A DNA stretch of 40,008 bases from Bacteroidales bacterium (lineage in GTDB: Bacteria; Bacteroidota; Bacteroidia; Bacteroidales; JAFGUD01): positions 1-40,008 of the forward strand of contig JAFGUD010000492.1 in the NCBI GenBank assembly GCA_016938685.1, given 5' to 3'. Position numbers and translations under genes: made by a program. Below are positions 7,327 to 15,090 of this stretch, piece after piece (the stretch's first letter is position 1; the number at the start of each line of letters is the position of its first letter). The notes beneath the pieces were generated by a model. It was not told the DNA's origin and ran no database searches. It saw only the letters and a program-made list of their open reading frames with translations.

Positions 7327-8367
7327 TTATTCTTCAATCAATGGAACTAAAACTATAAATTCATTGTCGTTTTTTTTAATTTCAAAACCATCCTTGTTTA
7401 GCAGGGAGTATCTGTTTTGTAGGTTCGACAAACCTGTACGTGTAGAGCTAATATCATTTTTAGGATTAAGATTATTGCTGACTATCAGGTTATTTTGTGT
7501 TCCTGACTTTATCGTTATATTTAAAACATTTTCTTCATTGGCAATATTGTGCTTTGTTGCATTTTCAACCAATATTTGAAGTGTTAGTGTTGGTAGTTGC
7601 TTCTGTAAATCATTGTCTGCAATATCAATTGAATACTTCAGGGCTTCGCCAATTCTTACTTTGTGCAAAAAAATGTAGGATTCAATAAAATCCAATTCTT
7701 TTCGCAAGGAAATAAGGTCGTAATTTTTGCTTTGCAAAACATAGCGATATACTTTCGACAGTTTACGTGTAAACTCCACTGCAACATCGGGATTGTGTTT
7801 TATTTCGGAAACCAAAACGTTGAAACTATTGAACAGAAAATGCGGATTTACCTGATTTTGCAAGACCTTGTAATCAGCTTTAAGTTTTTCCTGCATGTAA
7901 TGCTCGGCATCTAATATTGAGTTTTGCCATTGTTTGAAGAAGTTTATGGCTATGGATACACTAATAAAACCCAACATTAAAACAATAGAGCCAATAAAAA
8001 CAATAACGGAAGCGGGCGGATAAACCAAAGATTTGCCATTATAAAAATACCAAATGGTAAAGGGTATGCCCATTGTAATAAGAGACCAAATTATTATCAG
8101 GGCAAATTGAATAATCAGTCGCTTTTGTGGAGATGAAGACCATGGCATTTGTTTATTCAAAAAGCGGTCGAAAAATAAACAACCTTCTGTATTTAAAATA
8201 AATATTAATACGTATGGTGGTATGAATTTGATTAATGCCGGTGTGAATGTAATATCATCCGGCATTGCAAAATCAACCAGTTTTAGCACAAGTATTGCAT
8301 ATAATGAAACCAGCACTATTCTGAAAATTATTTTCATTCTGCTTTTTACCATTTTCATTTTTTTCAA
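7327..8367 (-). CDS. LytS/YehU-type sensor histidine kinase
   Basis: This 346-residue membrane kinase has four hydrophobic segments (about residues 11-33, 45-62, 84-107, 120-143), a short coiled linker, then the His_kinase domain with phospho-acceptor His176 in NQVNPHFLFNSFN, and a degenerate ATPase domain with LVENATKHN near 268. There is no periplasmic sensor domain, so the signal is probably sensed in or at the membrane. It is paired with the LytTR regulator immediately downstream. A -7 box at 8435-8442 suggests it can be transcribed separately from the efflux genes. Confidence 0.92.
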   Translation of the reverse strand: MKKMKMVKSRMKIIFRIVLVSLYAILVLKLVDFAMPDDITFTPALIKFIPPYVLIFILNTEGCLFFDRFLNKQMPWSSSPQKRLIIQFALIIIWSLITMGIPFTIWYFYNGKSLVYPPASVIVFIGSIVLMLGFISVSIAINFFKQWQNSILDAEHYMQEKLKADYKVLQNQVNPHFLFNSFNVLVSEIKHNPDVAVEFTRKLSKVYRYVLQSKNYDLISLRKELDFIESYIFLHKVRIGEALKYSIDIADNDLQKQLPTLTLQILVENATKHNIANEENVLNITIKSGTQNNLIVSNNLNPKNDISSTRTGLSNLQNRYSLLNKDGFEIKKNDNEFIVLVPLIEE

Positions 8368-8434
8368 TTCTATAAAAGTAAATCAAAAATTATTTTGTTT
8401 ACAATTAATTGCTAACTTTTTTTATTTGAGGTAA

Positions 8435-8442
8435 CAAAACTA
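8435..8442 (-). promoter_or_regulatory. Candidate -7 box for the sensor-regulator pair
   Basis: On the minus strand this reads TAGTTTTG, matching TAnnTTTG, about 67 bases before the kinase start codon. The nearest upstream TTG is 28 bases away, further than usual, so only the -7 element is supported. Confidence 0.35.
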
Positions 8443-8544
8443 TGCCAAATTGGAAAAATGGAGCATTTTTCAAGTCAAACTTATTTGTGTTGCTCAATAC
8501 ATCAATTTAAAATGAGAGTCATAATTATACAGGTTCATTGTTTA

Positions 8545-8910
8545 TTATGGGTTATGTTTGGTCCACTCCAGAGTTTTACTAAAAAAACCAACCGACATTT
8601 CAAGTTTCATTTTATTACCACTTATACTGATTTCTGTATCGAACCATTCACCACGTCTAATGGCATATATTTTCCCCGACCAACTATTTTTTTTTGGAGT
8701 AACTTCTTTTAATATAATTTTTCCATGCTCAACTTCGGTATTGTCTGACGAAATTATTTTACCGTTGTAAACACCGTCTTCTAGTTTTATTTCTACAATG
8801 GTGTTTTGGTCGCCTGTGTTCCATTTTCCGGATATACCGGTTTGAGAAAAAACGGTTATGCTGAATAAACTCAACACTGTTACTAAAATCATACTTTTGA
8901 AATTTTTCAT
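8545..8910 (-). CDS. Secreted DUF2147-family protein
   Basis: This 121-residue protein has a signal peptide (about residues 1-22) and then a DUF2147-type lipocalin-like domain: GISGKWNTGDQNTIVEI, DGVYNGKI, and the SWSGKIYAIRRGEW stretch. The family is common in Bacteroidota and its role is unknown. Only 30 bases separate it from the end of the RND pump gene upstream, so it is probably in the efflux operon. The C-terminal half is somewhat shorter than typical members and lacks the usual DPxxGKxY form, reading AIRRGEW instead. Confidence 0.8.
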   Translation of the reverse strand: MKNFKSMILVTVLSLFSITVFSQTGISGKWNTGDQNTIVEIKLEDGVYNGKIISSDNTEVEHGKIILKEVTPKKNSWSGKIYAIRRGEWFDTEISISGNKMKLEMSVGFFSKTLEWTKHNP

Positions 8911-8940
8911 TTTAACTTGTTTTTAATAGTTTATAGTATA

Positions 8941-10404
8941 TTATTCTTTAATCATTATTTTGTACAAAACAGGAACAATAACCAATATCAAAAGTGTTGA
9001 TAATGACAATCCTCCAATAATTACCCATCCTAATGGTCCCCAAAACAATCCGCCTTGCAGCGTTAAAGGAAACAATCCGCCAATAGTTGTTACCGATGTA
9101 ATTAAAATTGGCGTAAAACGTAATTGACCTGCCTGCATAAGTGCTTGGTAAATGCTTTTCCCTTGTTTGCGTTCTTCGTTGGTAAAATCAATAAAAATTA
9201 TGGCATCGTTTATGACTATGCCTATTAAAGCAATTACACCGACAAAGGCTGTGAAAGAAAAATCGAAACCCGTTATAAACAGGGCATAAAAAGAGCCAAT
9301 AAGGGCAAATGGGATAGATGCAAAAATTATAAATGGTTGTTTAAATGAATGAAATTGAAAAACAAGAATGGCAAAAATTATCAATATGGCAATAGCTGCT
9401 GCTGCGCCAAGTCCTCCAAATGAATCCTCTTGTTTTGCCGTTTCTCCTGCAAGCATATATTCCACTCCGGTGGGCATTTCGTATGCTTTAATTTGTGTTT
9501 CAATTTCTTTGGTAACTTCTGCTGTGTTGTATCCACTTTTAACACTGCTGCCTACTATGGCACTGCGGCTAAGGTTGTAATGTGTTATTTTATTCGGACT
9601 TTCAGCAAATTCAATACGTGCCAACTGACTAAGCGGTATTTGTTCACCAATCATCGATTTTATATAAATTTTATCAAAATCCTCAATTTTTGCTTTACCA
9701 TCTAAGGGCAAACTTAATATGATGTCGAGTTCCTTGCCATTGGCTGAATTGAATTGGGATATTGTTGTTCCGTTTAAGGCTGTTCGTATGGTTTTATCGA
9801 TTGTTGAAACCGGAACACCAAACATGGATGCTTTGTCTTTATTGATAATTACATGCAGGTCGGTTCGCATTCCTTCCAGTTCATTTTCAACATTAATAAT
9901 TCCCGGATGCTTCTTCATTATTGCCTCTATATCATTGGCTGCTTTCATCAGGTTTTCGATATTGTTGCCATTTAAAATTACTTCCACAGGATATTGTATT
10001 ACCTGCCCTGACTGAAATTCTTTAATTATAATTTCTGCTTTTGTGTAATCGCTGAACGTGCTTCGCAATCGGGCGATAAATTGTTCAAACTCTTCGAATT
10101 CATATTTTTTCAGTTCGACAAAAAACTCGGCATAATTTTTTGCATTATCCCTTGGAAATAGATTGAAATGAATTTTCGGATTACCATTTCCTACATTGCT
10201 TGCATATTTTTTAATCTCTGGAATGGTATCTAATACACTCTCAATATATTTGGCAACTTTTTCGGTTTCTTCAATGGTTTTATTCTGAGGAAGTGTGGCT
10301 TGTATCATAAACAGCGGCTTTTCAGCTTTTGGAAAGAAACTACTGCCAACAAATAATTGAAAAACACCTACTGCAGACAAAAACAGAATAATAACCGCTG
10401 CCAA
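8941..10404 (-). CDS. RND efflux pump, C-terminal half (separated from N-terminal half by an in-frame TAA)
   Basis: This encodes the second half of an AcrB-like inner-membrane pump: large periplasmic loop from about residue 20, then transmembrane helices 8-12 (GGLGAAAAIAILIIFAILVFQF, GSFYALFITGFDFSF, VGVIALIGIVINDAIIFIDF). The frame stays open upstream through 25 further codons, including LSRFISGPYRKIL, to the TAA at 10480-10482 that ends the N-terminal half. Both halves are therefore in one reading frame and would give about 1015 residues, the normal RND length. A TTG at 10404 is the first possible initiator, inside TM7, and is an unlikely natural start. The product is probably not functional unless the stop is read through or is a sequence error. 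Confidence 0.85.
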   Translation of the reverse strand: MAAVIILFLSAVGVFQLFVGSSFFPKAEKPLFMIQATLPQNKTIEETEKVAKYIESVLDTIPEIKKYASNVGNGNPKIHFNLFPRDNAKNYAEFFVELKKYEFEEFEQFIARLRSTFSDYTKAEIIIKEFQSGQVIQYPVEVILNGNNIENLMKAANDIEAIMKKHPGIINVENELEGMRTDLHVIINKDKASMFGVPVSTIDKTIRTALNGTTISQFNSANGKELDIILSLPLDGKAKIEDFDKIYIKSMIGEQIPLSQLARIEFAESPNKITHYNLSRSAIVGSSVKSGYNTAEVTKEIETQIKAYEMPTGVEYMLAGETAKQEDSFGGLGAAAAIAILIIFAILVFQFHSFKQPFIIFASIPFALIGSFYALFITGFDFSFTAFVGVIALIGIVINDAIIFIDFTNEERKQGKSIYQALMQAGQLRFTPILITSVTTIGGLFPLTLQGGLFWGPLGWVIIGGLSLSTLLILVIVPVLYKIMIKE

Positions 10405-10479
10405 TACAGTTTTTGTGTGGGTAAGCGAATAATGTAGAATTTTACGATAAGGACCTGATATAAAACGTGAAAGCGTTTT

Positions 10480-11988
10480 TTACAGCTTATTTTCACTATG
10501 TTTGGTGTCTTTCTTTCGTTTAAATAATATTGCCATCAACAAAGGCGATACGGTAAGGGCAAGAATTACCGATACGGTAAGTGTGGCAATTACAGTAACC
10601 GGCATACTTTTTATAAAATCGCCGGCAGCATCGGGCAACATAACAATGGGAATAAATGCTGCCAAAGTTGTTAGAGTAGAACTGATTATAGGATAAGCCA
10701 CTTGTTTTGTGCCTTTTATGGCAGCTTCTTTGCTGCTAAGTCCTTCTTTAAGATAGCGTTCGGTATTTTCAACCACTACAATCGAATTATCTACCAACAA
10801 GCCGAGTGCAATAACTAATGCCGCAATTGAGACACTCTGTAAACCAAAGCCTGCCAAATCCACAAATCCTAAACCAATTAGAATAGATGATGGAATAGCT
10901 AATATGATTACCAAACTCGATTTGAAACCAATGGCGAGCATAATTACAAATCCAACCAAAACCATTCCCTGTAAAAGGTTGTTTATAAACCCATTAATAC
11001 TTTTTTCAACGTTTTCGGCTTGATTATGCACATAATAGATTTGTATATTCTCCGGTAGTGTCTCTTTAAATTCTTCAATAATTATTTTAGCTTCATCAAT
11101 GATATCCAGAACATTAGTTTCACTTTTTTGTTCAGCAGTAAGAAAAATGCTGCGAGTTCCGTTAAATCCTGCAAGGTATTTGTTTTCTTCATAATCGATT
11201 TCTACATCGGCAATATCTTTCAGGTAAACCAACTTACCTTCGACTGAGCCGACTACTGTATTTTTAATTTCCTCCAACGATTCGTAAGTGCCGCTTGTTT
11301 TTACGTTAAAACTGTTTTCGCCCATTACAAGCTCACCTCCCGGTATGTTTTGGTTGTTGGCATTAATAGCATTTTCAATATCATTAACACCAATGCCCAT
11401 GTTTACCATTTTGTCGGACTGCATTAATATTTTAACTTGTTGTTCTGGAAGTGCAAGAATATCAACATTTTTAATTCCCGAAACTTGTTCCAATTTTTTT
11501 TCAAGGCTTTCTGCCCAAACTCTCATATCGCTAAACTCAGCTGCTTCTGAACTAAGTGCTAATTGCAATATTTTAGTATCTGTAGTTGTTTTTTCTGTAA
11601 ATTTTATCTCACGTATCCCCTCCGGCAGTTCAGTTTTTACCTCATTCACTGCCTGTACAACATCGTCGTATTTATCGTCAAAATTATAATTGCCATAATC
11701 AAAACTTACATTTATATAAGCAAAACCATTACCGGCAGTCGATTTTATTTCCGAAATTAGTTCTAAGTCGTTTACTTCCTCTTCAATCGGGTTTATAATT
11801 AACTCTTCCATATCACCGGGTGAAGCTCCCGGATAAATTATAGTAACTACCGCTCCGGGTTGCGCAGCAGGCGGGTCTTCGGTACGTGGCATAGTTAAAA
11901 AGGAATTCAGCCCCCATATTAGCAGAACTGCAAATACAATAAGTACGAATTGATAATTATTGATTGAAAATTTTGGTAAATTATTCAT
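10480..11988 (-). CDS. RND efflux pump, N-terminal half (HAE/AcrB-like)
   Basis: This 502-residue part holds TM1 (about 9-28), the first periplasmic porter loop (PGASPGDMEELIINPIEEEV near 53-72) and TM2-6, with LGLLVDNSIVVVENTERY near 391-408 containing the proton-relay Asp of TM4 (usually DD; here DN). It ends at a TAA after HSENKL, exactly where the cytosolic segment before TM7 would continue; the matching C-terminal half follows in frame. The operon order TolC, fusion protein, pump is standard for tripartite efflux, exporting drugs or other toxic compounds across both membranes. It is 13 bases from the fusion protein gene. Confidence 0.9.
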   Translation of the reverse strand: MNNLPKFSINNYQFVLIVFAVLLIWGLNSFLTMPRTEDPPAAQPGAVVTIIYPGASPGDMEELIINPIEEEVNDLELISEIKSTAGNGFAYINVSFDYGNYNFDDKYDDVVQAVNEVKTELPEGIREIKFTEKTTTDTKILQLALSSEAAEFSDMRVWAESLEKKLEQVSGIKNVDILALPEQQVKILMQSDKMVNMGIGVNDIENAINANNQNIPGGELVMGENSFNVKTSGTYESLEEIKNTVVGSVEGKLVYLKDIADVEIDYEENKYLAGFNGTRSIFLTAEQKSETNVLDIIDEAKIIIEEFKETLPENIQIYYVHNQAENVEKSINGFINNLLQGMVLVGFVIMLAIGFKSSLVIILAIPSSILIGLGFVDLAGFGLQSVSIAALVIALGLLVDNSIVVVENTERYLKEGLSSKEAAIKGTKQVAYPIISSTLTTLAAFIPIVMLPDAAGDFIKSMPVTVIATLTVSVILALTVSPLLMAILFKRKKDTKHSENKL

Positions 11989-12001
11989 GGTTTCTTAGAT
12001 T

Positions 12002-13051
12002 TTAATGAATTGTTTTTACAGAAATACTGTCTCCTTTTAGTTTCGCAAACCCTTCGACAACTATTTTGTCGTTTTCAGAAAGACCGCTTGAAATAAGTAA
12101 CTTATCGTTTGTAATTTTTATGATATGAACATTCTGTTTAATTGCCAAATCGTTTTCAATTTTATAAACTACCCCAGTTTTACTGTTGGCTTGCAACATC
12201 GCTTCAATAGGTATTTCAATATTTCGGTTTACTTTTGATGATGTAATTATTGCACTTCCGATAAAGCCCGATTTTAATTGATTTTGGGGGTCATTCACTT
12301 GAATCTTGACCTCATACGTTCCTGTTGTTGGGTCTGCCATTCCTGCTATCTCAATTACTTTTCCTGTAAACTCTGTTTCATGAAAAGCATCAAAATTAAG
12401 AGTTGCTTTGTCGCCAATTTCAATTTTAACCACATCAACATCCGAAATATTAGCAATAAGTACTTTCCCTTGATTTTCTGCACCAAAAACAATGATTGGA
12501 TTTCCTGCTCCTGTTATTTCATTTTCCTTTACCAATATTTTTTGAATAACACCATTTGAAGGGGCAACAATTTTAGACATACTCTGATTGAATTGGGCTA
12601 CCTGTAAATCATGTTGGGCACTTTGAAGTTGACTTTCTGCATTTTGTAATTGTTCAAGTGTTGCCACACTATCGGCATATAATTCCTTTATCCTGTTGTA
12701 GTCACGTTCTGCTTTTTCTACGGCTATGTTCGCTTGCGATGTTTTGGCTTCAATTTCATCAAGTATTAATGTGGCGAGCAATTTACCTGCTCTTACACGC
12801 TGACCTTCTTTTACATAAACCGCTTCAACAATACCTCCTGTTTTAAACGAAAGTTTGTATTCGTTGTTGAAAGACAAACGACCTGTTGTTCTTATCTGTT
12901 CGGAATACTCAACTGTTTTTACTTCTATTACAGAAACTTCCGGAAGAAAATTTTCATCATTTATATTTTCTTCTGCTTTATTCGTTGAACAGCTAAAAAT
13001 TAAAGCTGAAGACATAAAAAGCAAACCATAAATTAAAATTTTATTTATCAT
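12002..13051 (-). CDS. RND periplasmic membrane fusion lipoprotein (AcrA/HlyD family)
   Basis: This 349-residue adaptor has a lipoprotein signal (LLFMSSALIFSC, Cys about 21), two half-lipoyl motifs (KTGGIVEAVYVKEGQRVRAG near 70-89 and MSKIVAPSNGVIQKILVKENE near 163), an intervening alpha hairpin (about 95-160), a beta-barrel domain and a membrane-proximal domain ending VEGFAKLKGDS. It bridges the inner-membrane pump and the TolC channel. The gene lies 12 bases after the TolC-family gene and 13 bases before the pump. Confidence 0.93.
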   Translation of the reverse strand: MINKILIYGLLFMSSALIFSCSTNKAEENINDENFLPEVSVIEVKTVEYSEQIRTTGRLSFNNEYKLSFKTGGIVEAVYVKEGQRVRAGKLLATLILDEIEAKTSQANIAVEKAERDYNRIKELYADSVATLEQLQNAESQLQSAQHDLQVAQFNQSMSKIVAPSNGVIQKILVKENEITGAGNPIIVFGAENQGKVLIANISDVDVVKIEIGDKATLNFDAFHETEFTGKVIEIAGMADPTTGTYEVKIQVNDPQNQLKSGFIGSAIITSSKVNRNIEIPIEAMLQANSKTGVVYKIENDLAIKQNVHIIKITNDKLLISSGLSENDKIVVEGFAKLKGDSISVKTIH

Positions 13052-13063
13052 GATGTTTGTGTT

Positions 13064-14431
13064 TTAAAATTGATAAGTAGATGTTAAACGTTCGAGATTT
13101 ATTTGTTCGAGTTGATATTCGTATAGTGCCAATATCAGTTTAATTTCAGCATTAAGTAAGTTGTTAAGAGCGTTAGAATAATCCAAATAATTCACCATAC
13201 CTTGTTGGTATTTTTTTTCGACAAGCGAATAAGTTTTTCGGAAGTTATCTAATTCCTGCTCTGCCAACTCAATGCTTTTTTGTGCCACCTGTATTGAATA
13301 GTAGGCGTTTACTACTTCCAATTGAAGCTGACGTTCAAGTTCAAGTTTTTGGCTTTCTATTATTTGGCAATCTATTTTTGCCTGCTGTATTTTCGATTTT
13401 CTTTGTCCTGCGTTAAAAATGTTCCATTTAAGGGAAACACCCGCAACGGCTAAATCCGATTCGTTGTCAAATCTGTAATCCTCTCCCTGAAAACCATACT
13501 GACCAAATAATGAAACTTCGGGCAAAGCAGCCCCCTTTTGAAGTTTTATATTGTTTTCCTGTATTTCAATATATGTATCCATTTGAGTAAGCTCCTCCCT
13601 ATTAGAAAGGGTCGTATTTGTAATATCTTGTATATTATAACCGGAAATGATAGGTGCTGCAAATTGCCCTGTATCAATATCGCTATCAAAATCCCTGTTG
13701 AGCAGAAAATTAAACCATAAAGTAGCTAAAACCCTGTTTTTATCAGCTTCGACAAGGTCTCTTTCCACTTGCATTATCTGCGCTTTTGCCGCATATACTT
13801 CGTCTATAGTAATTTTATCATTGGCAAACAAGCTTTCCCTGAATTTAAGATTTAGTTTTACTATCTCTAGTGTGTTACTGTATAGTATATAAATTTGTTC
13901 AGCCTGCAAATATTTAATATATGCCTCTTTTACTTCCTTTACCAATTCACGTTTATAAATTTCAACATTGATGCTTTCTACCGTGGCTAATCCTTGTTTT
14001 ATCTTATGATTTTGTATAATTGCAGCATTAAAAACCGGCATTCCGGCTTGCAGATAGGTTTCTTGTTCTGTGCTGCGAATAAGCGGTATTTCCATATTTT
14101 CAATTTCGGGATACTGCTGAGCTGTTGGGTTTAGTATCGGATTAATCTGATTAAGATTATTGTATATAGGATTCAGCATATCGCCAAAAGGAATTTCTAA
14201 TATTCTGCCACCTTCTGCAACAGTATAGCTTGCATTTAATGAAATTGATGGCAAAAACATTCGTTTTGATTCTTTTAATGCTTCCAGACTTTTTTGGTAG
14301 GAATATTCTTTTTGCTGAAGAGCTAAATTACTTTCAAGGGCAATCTTGATGTAGTTGTCAAGTATATCACTTTGAGCAAAAATTGTAGTTGTACTTAAAA
14401 ATACAATAAAAAGGAATAATGTTCTGTTCAT
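13064..14431 (-). CDS. TolC-family outer-membrane efflux channel
   Basis: This protein of about 455 residues has a signal peptide (MNRTLFLFIVFLSTTTIFAQ) and two long alpha-helical repeats typical of OEP/TolC (AGMPVFNAAIIQNHKIKQGLATVESINVEIYKRELV in the first; VSLKWNIFNAGQRKSKIQQAKIDCQIIESQ in the second). The second ends YSIQVAQKSIELAEQELDNFRKTYSLVEKKYQQGMVNYLDYSNALNNLL-like, which fits the family. An upstream in-frame ATG at 14461 would add ten residues; I prefer the inner ATG because it starts the signal peptide directly. It is the first gene of the efflux operon. No convincing promoter was found upstream. Confidence 0.92.
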   Translation of the reverse strand: MNRTLFLFIVFLSTTTIFAQSDILDNYIKIALESNLALQQKEYSYQKSLEALKESKRMFLPSISLNASYTVAEGGRILEIPFGDMLNPIYNNLNQINPILNPTAQQYPEIENMEIPLIRSTEQETYLQAGMPVFNAAIIQNHKIKQGLATVESINVEIYKRELVKEVKEAYIKYLQAEQIYILYSNTLEIVKLNLKFRESLFANDKITIDEVYAAKAQIMQVERDLVEADKNRVLATLWFNFLLNRDFDSDIDTGQFAAPIISGYNIQDITNTTLSNREELTQMDTYIEIQENNIKLQKGAALPEVSLFGQYGFQGEDYRFDNESDLAVAGVSLKWNIFNAGQRKSKIQQAKIDCQIIESQKLELERQLQLEVVNAYYSIQVAQKSIELAEQELDNFRKTYSLVEKKYQQGMVNYLDYSNALNNLLNAEIKLILALYEYQLEQINLERLTSTYQF

Positions 14432-14543
14432 CGCAAAAAATGTTTTATAAATTTTATGCAATGATATGGTATTAGCTGTAACTTTTCAGTAATAAGTTAC
14501 CGAAATCGAATATCAGAGGATAAACACGAAAAACCGGCTTTGA

Positions 14544-14768
14544 ATATTTTTAGGTTGTAAGTTTTTTGTCGTTTTTTTTTGCATTTGCACATATTGGATA
14601 GATGTTCAAAGCGAAAAGTATGATGCAGATTGGATTAGTTCATTCTTTTTTGAAGATAGAAAAATTTATCTGAGAGATAGTTCTATTTTTTGGAATGAAA
14701 ATGGCGAATTATCTAAAAAAATGATCTATGATTTTGATAATAAAGAAATAAAGGAACAAAAATTTTAA
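14544..14768 (+). pseudogene. Remnant of a YwqK/MORN-like gene
   Basis: One frame is open from 14544 to a TAA at 14766-14768 and its last part reads like protein (DWISSFFFEDRKIYL, IFWNENGELSKKMIYDFDNK). The WNENGEL-x-KK motif matches WNENGNKIRS in the broken YwqK-like gene at 5829-6461, so this is probably the 3' end of a related gene. There is no ATG, and the N-terminal part is low-complexity (FFVVFFC). The following stretch to 14950 holds only AT-rich sequence with a weak promoter-like TTG and TATCTTGC pair near 14863-14889. Confidence 0.5.
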
Positions 14769-14959
14769 TAAAATAGCATAATAATCCGTCGATAAAAACA
14801 ACTTAACTAACTTATTCTTTAAATCTTTGGCTAAAATATTAGATAGTGAAGATAAATACTTGTTGAAAAAACATTTTTTTTTATCTTGCACTAATTTTTC
14901 AGAAAAATATCCTAATCTTTCAGCGTCTTAAGATTCAGAATAATTTTTCACTACTTTCA

Positions 14960-15078
14960 ACTCTAAAAACTTTAAGAACTTTACAAACTTTAAGAACTTT
15001 AAATACTTTACAAACTTTAGATCCCTACGGGACATGCTTTACAAACTCTAAGAACTTTACAAACTTTAAGAACTTTAT
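14960..15078. repeat. Degenerate tandem repeats of an AACTTT-rich unit
   Basis: The stretch is built from repeated 9-base words ACTTTAAGA and ACTTTACAA, giving an 18-base period (AAGAACTTTACAAACTTT recurs three times). It is interrupted at 15020-15037 by GATCCCTACGGGACATGC, which contains the small hairpin TCCC-TAC-GGGA. The array ends 12 bases before the start codon of the molybdenum hydroxylase gene, so it forms its leader. Confidence 0.8.
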
Positions 15079-15090
15079 AACTCAATAGAT

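Noticed and set aside
7410-7440. tRNA T-loop-like GGTTCGAC words
   Set aside because: They lie inside the kinase gene, and no acceptor, D or anticodon stems can be formed around them.
5970-10482. Reassignment of TAA to a sense codon
   Set aside because: Many intact genes here end at TAA at the family-typical position (dihydropyrimidinase, phosphatase, zinc-ribbon protein, acetyltransferase), so TAA works as a stop in this genome. Two local nonsense changes or sequence errors are simpler.
14960-15078. CRISPR-like array
   Set aside because: The repeats are directly adjacent, AT-rich and degenerate, with no regular unique spacers and no cas genes.
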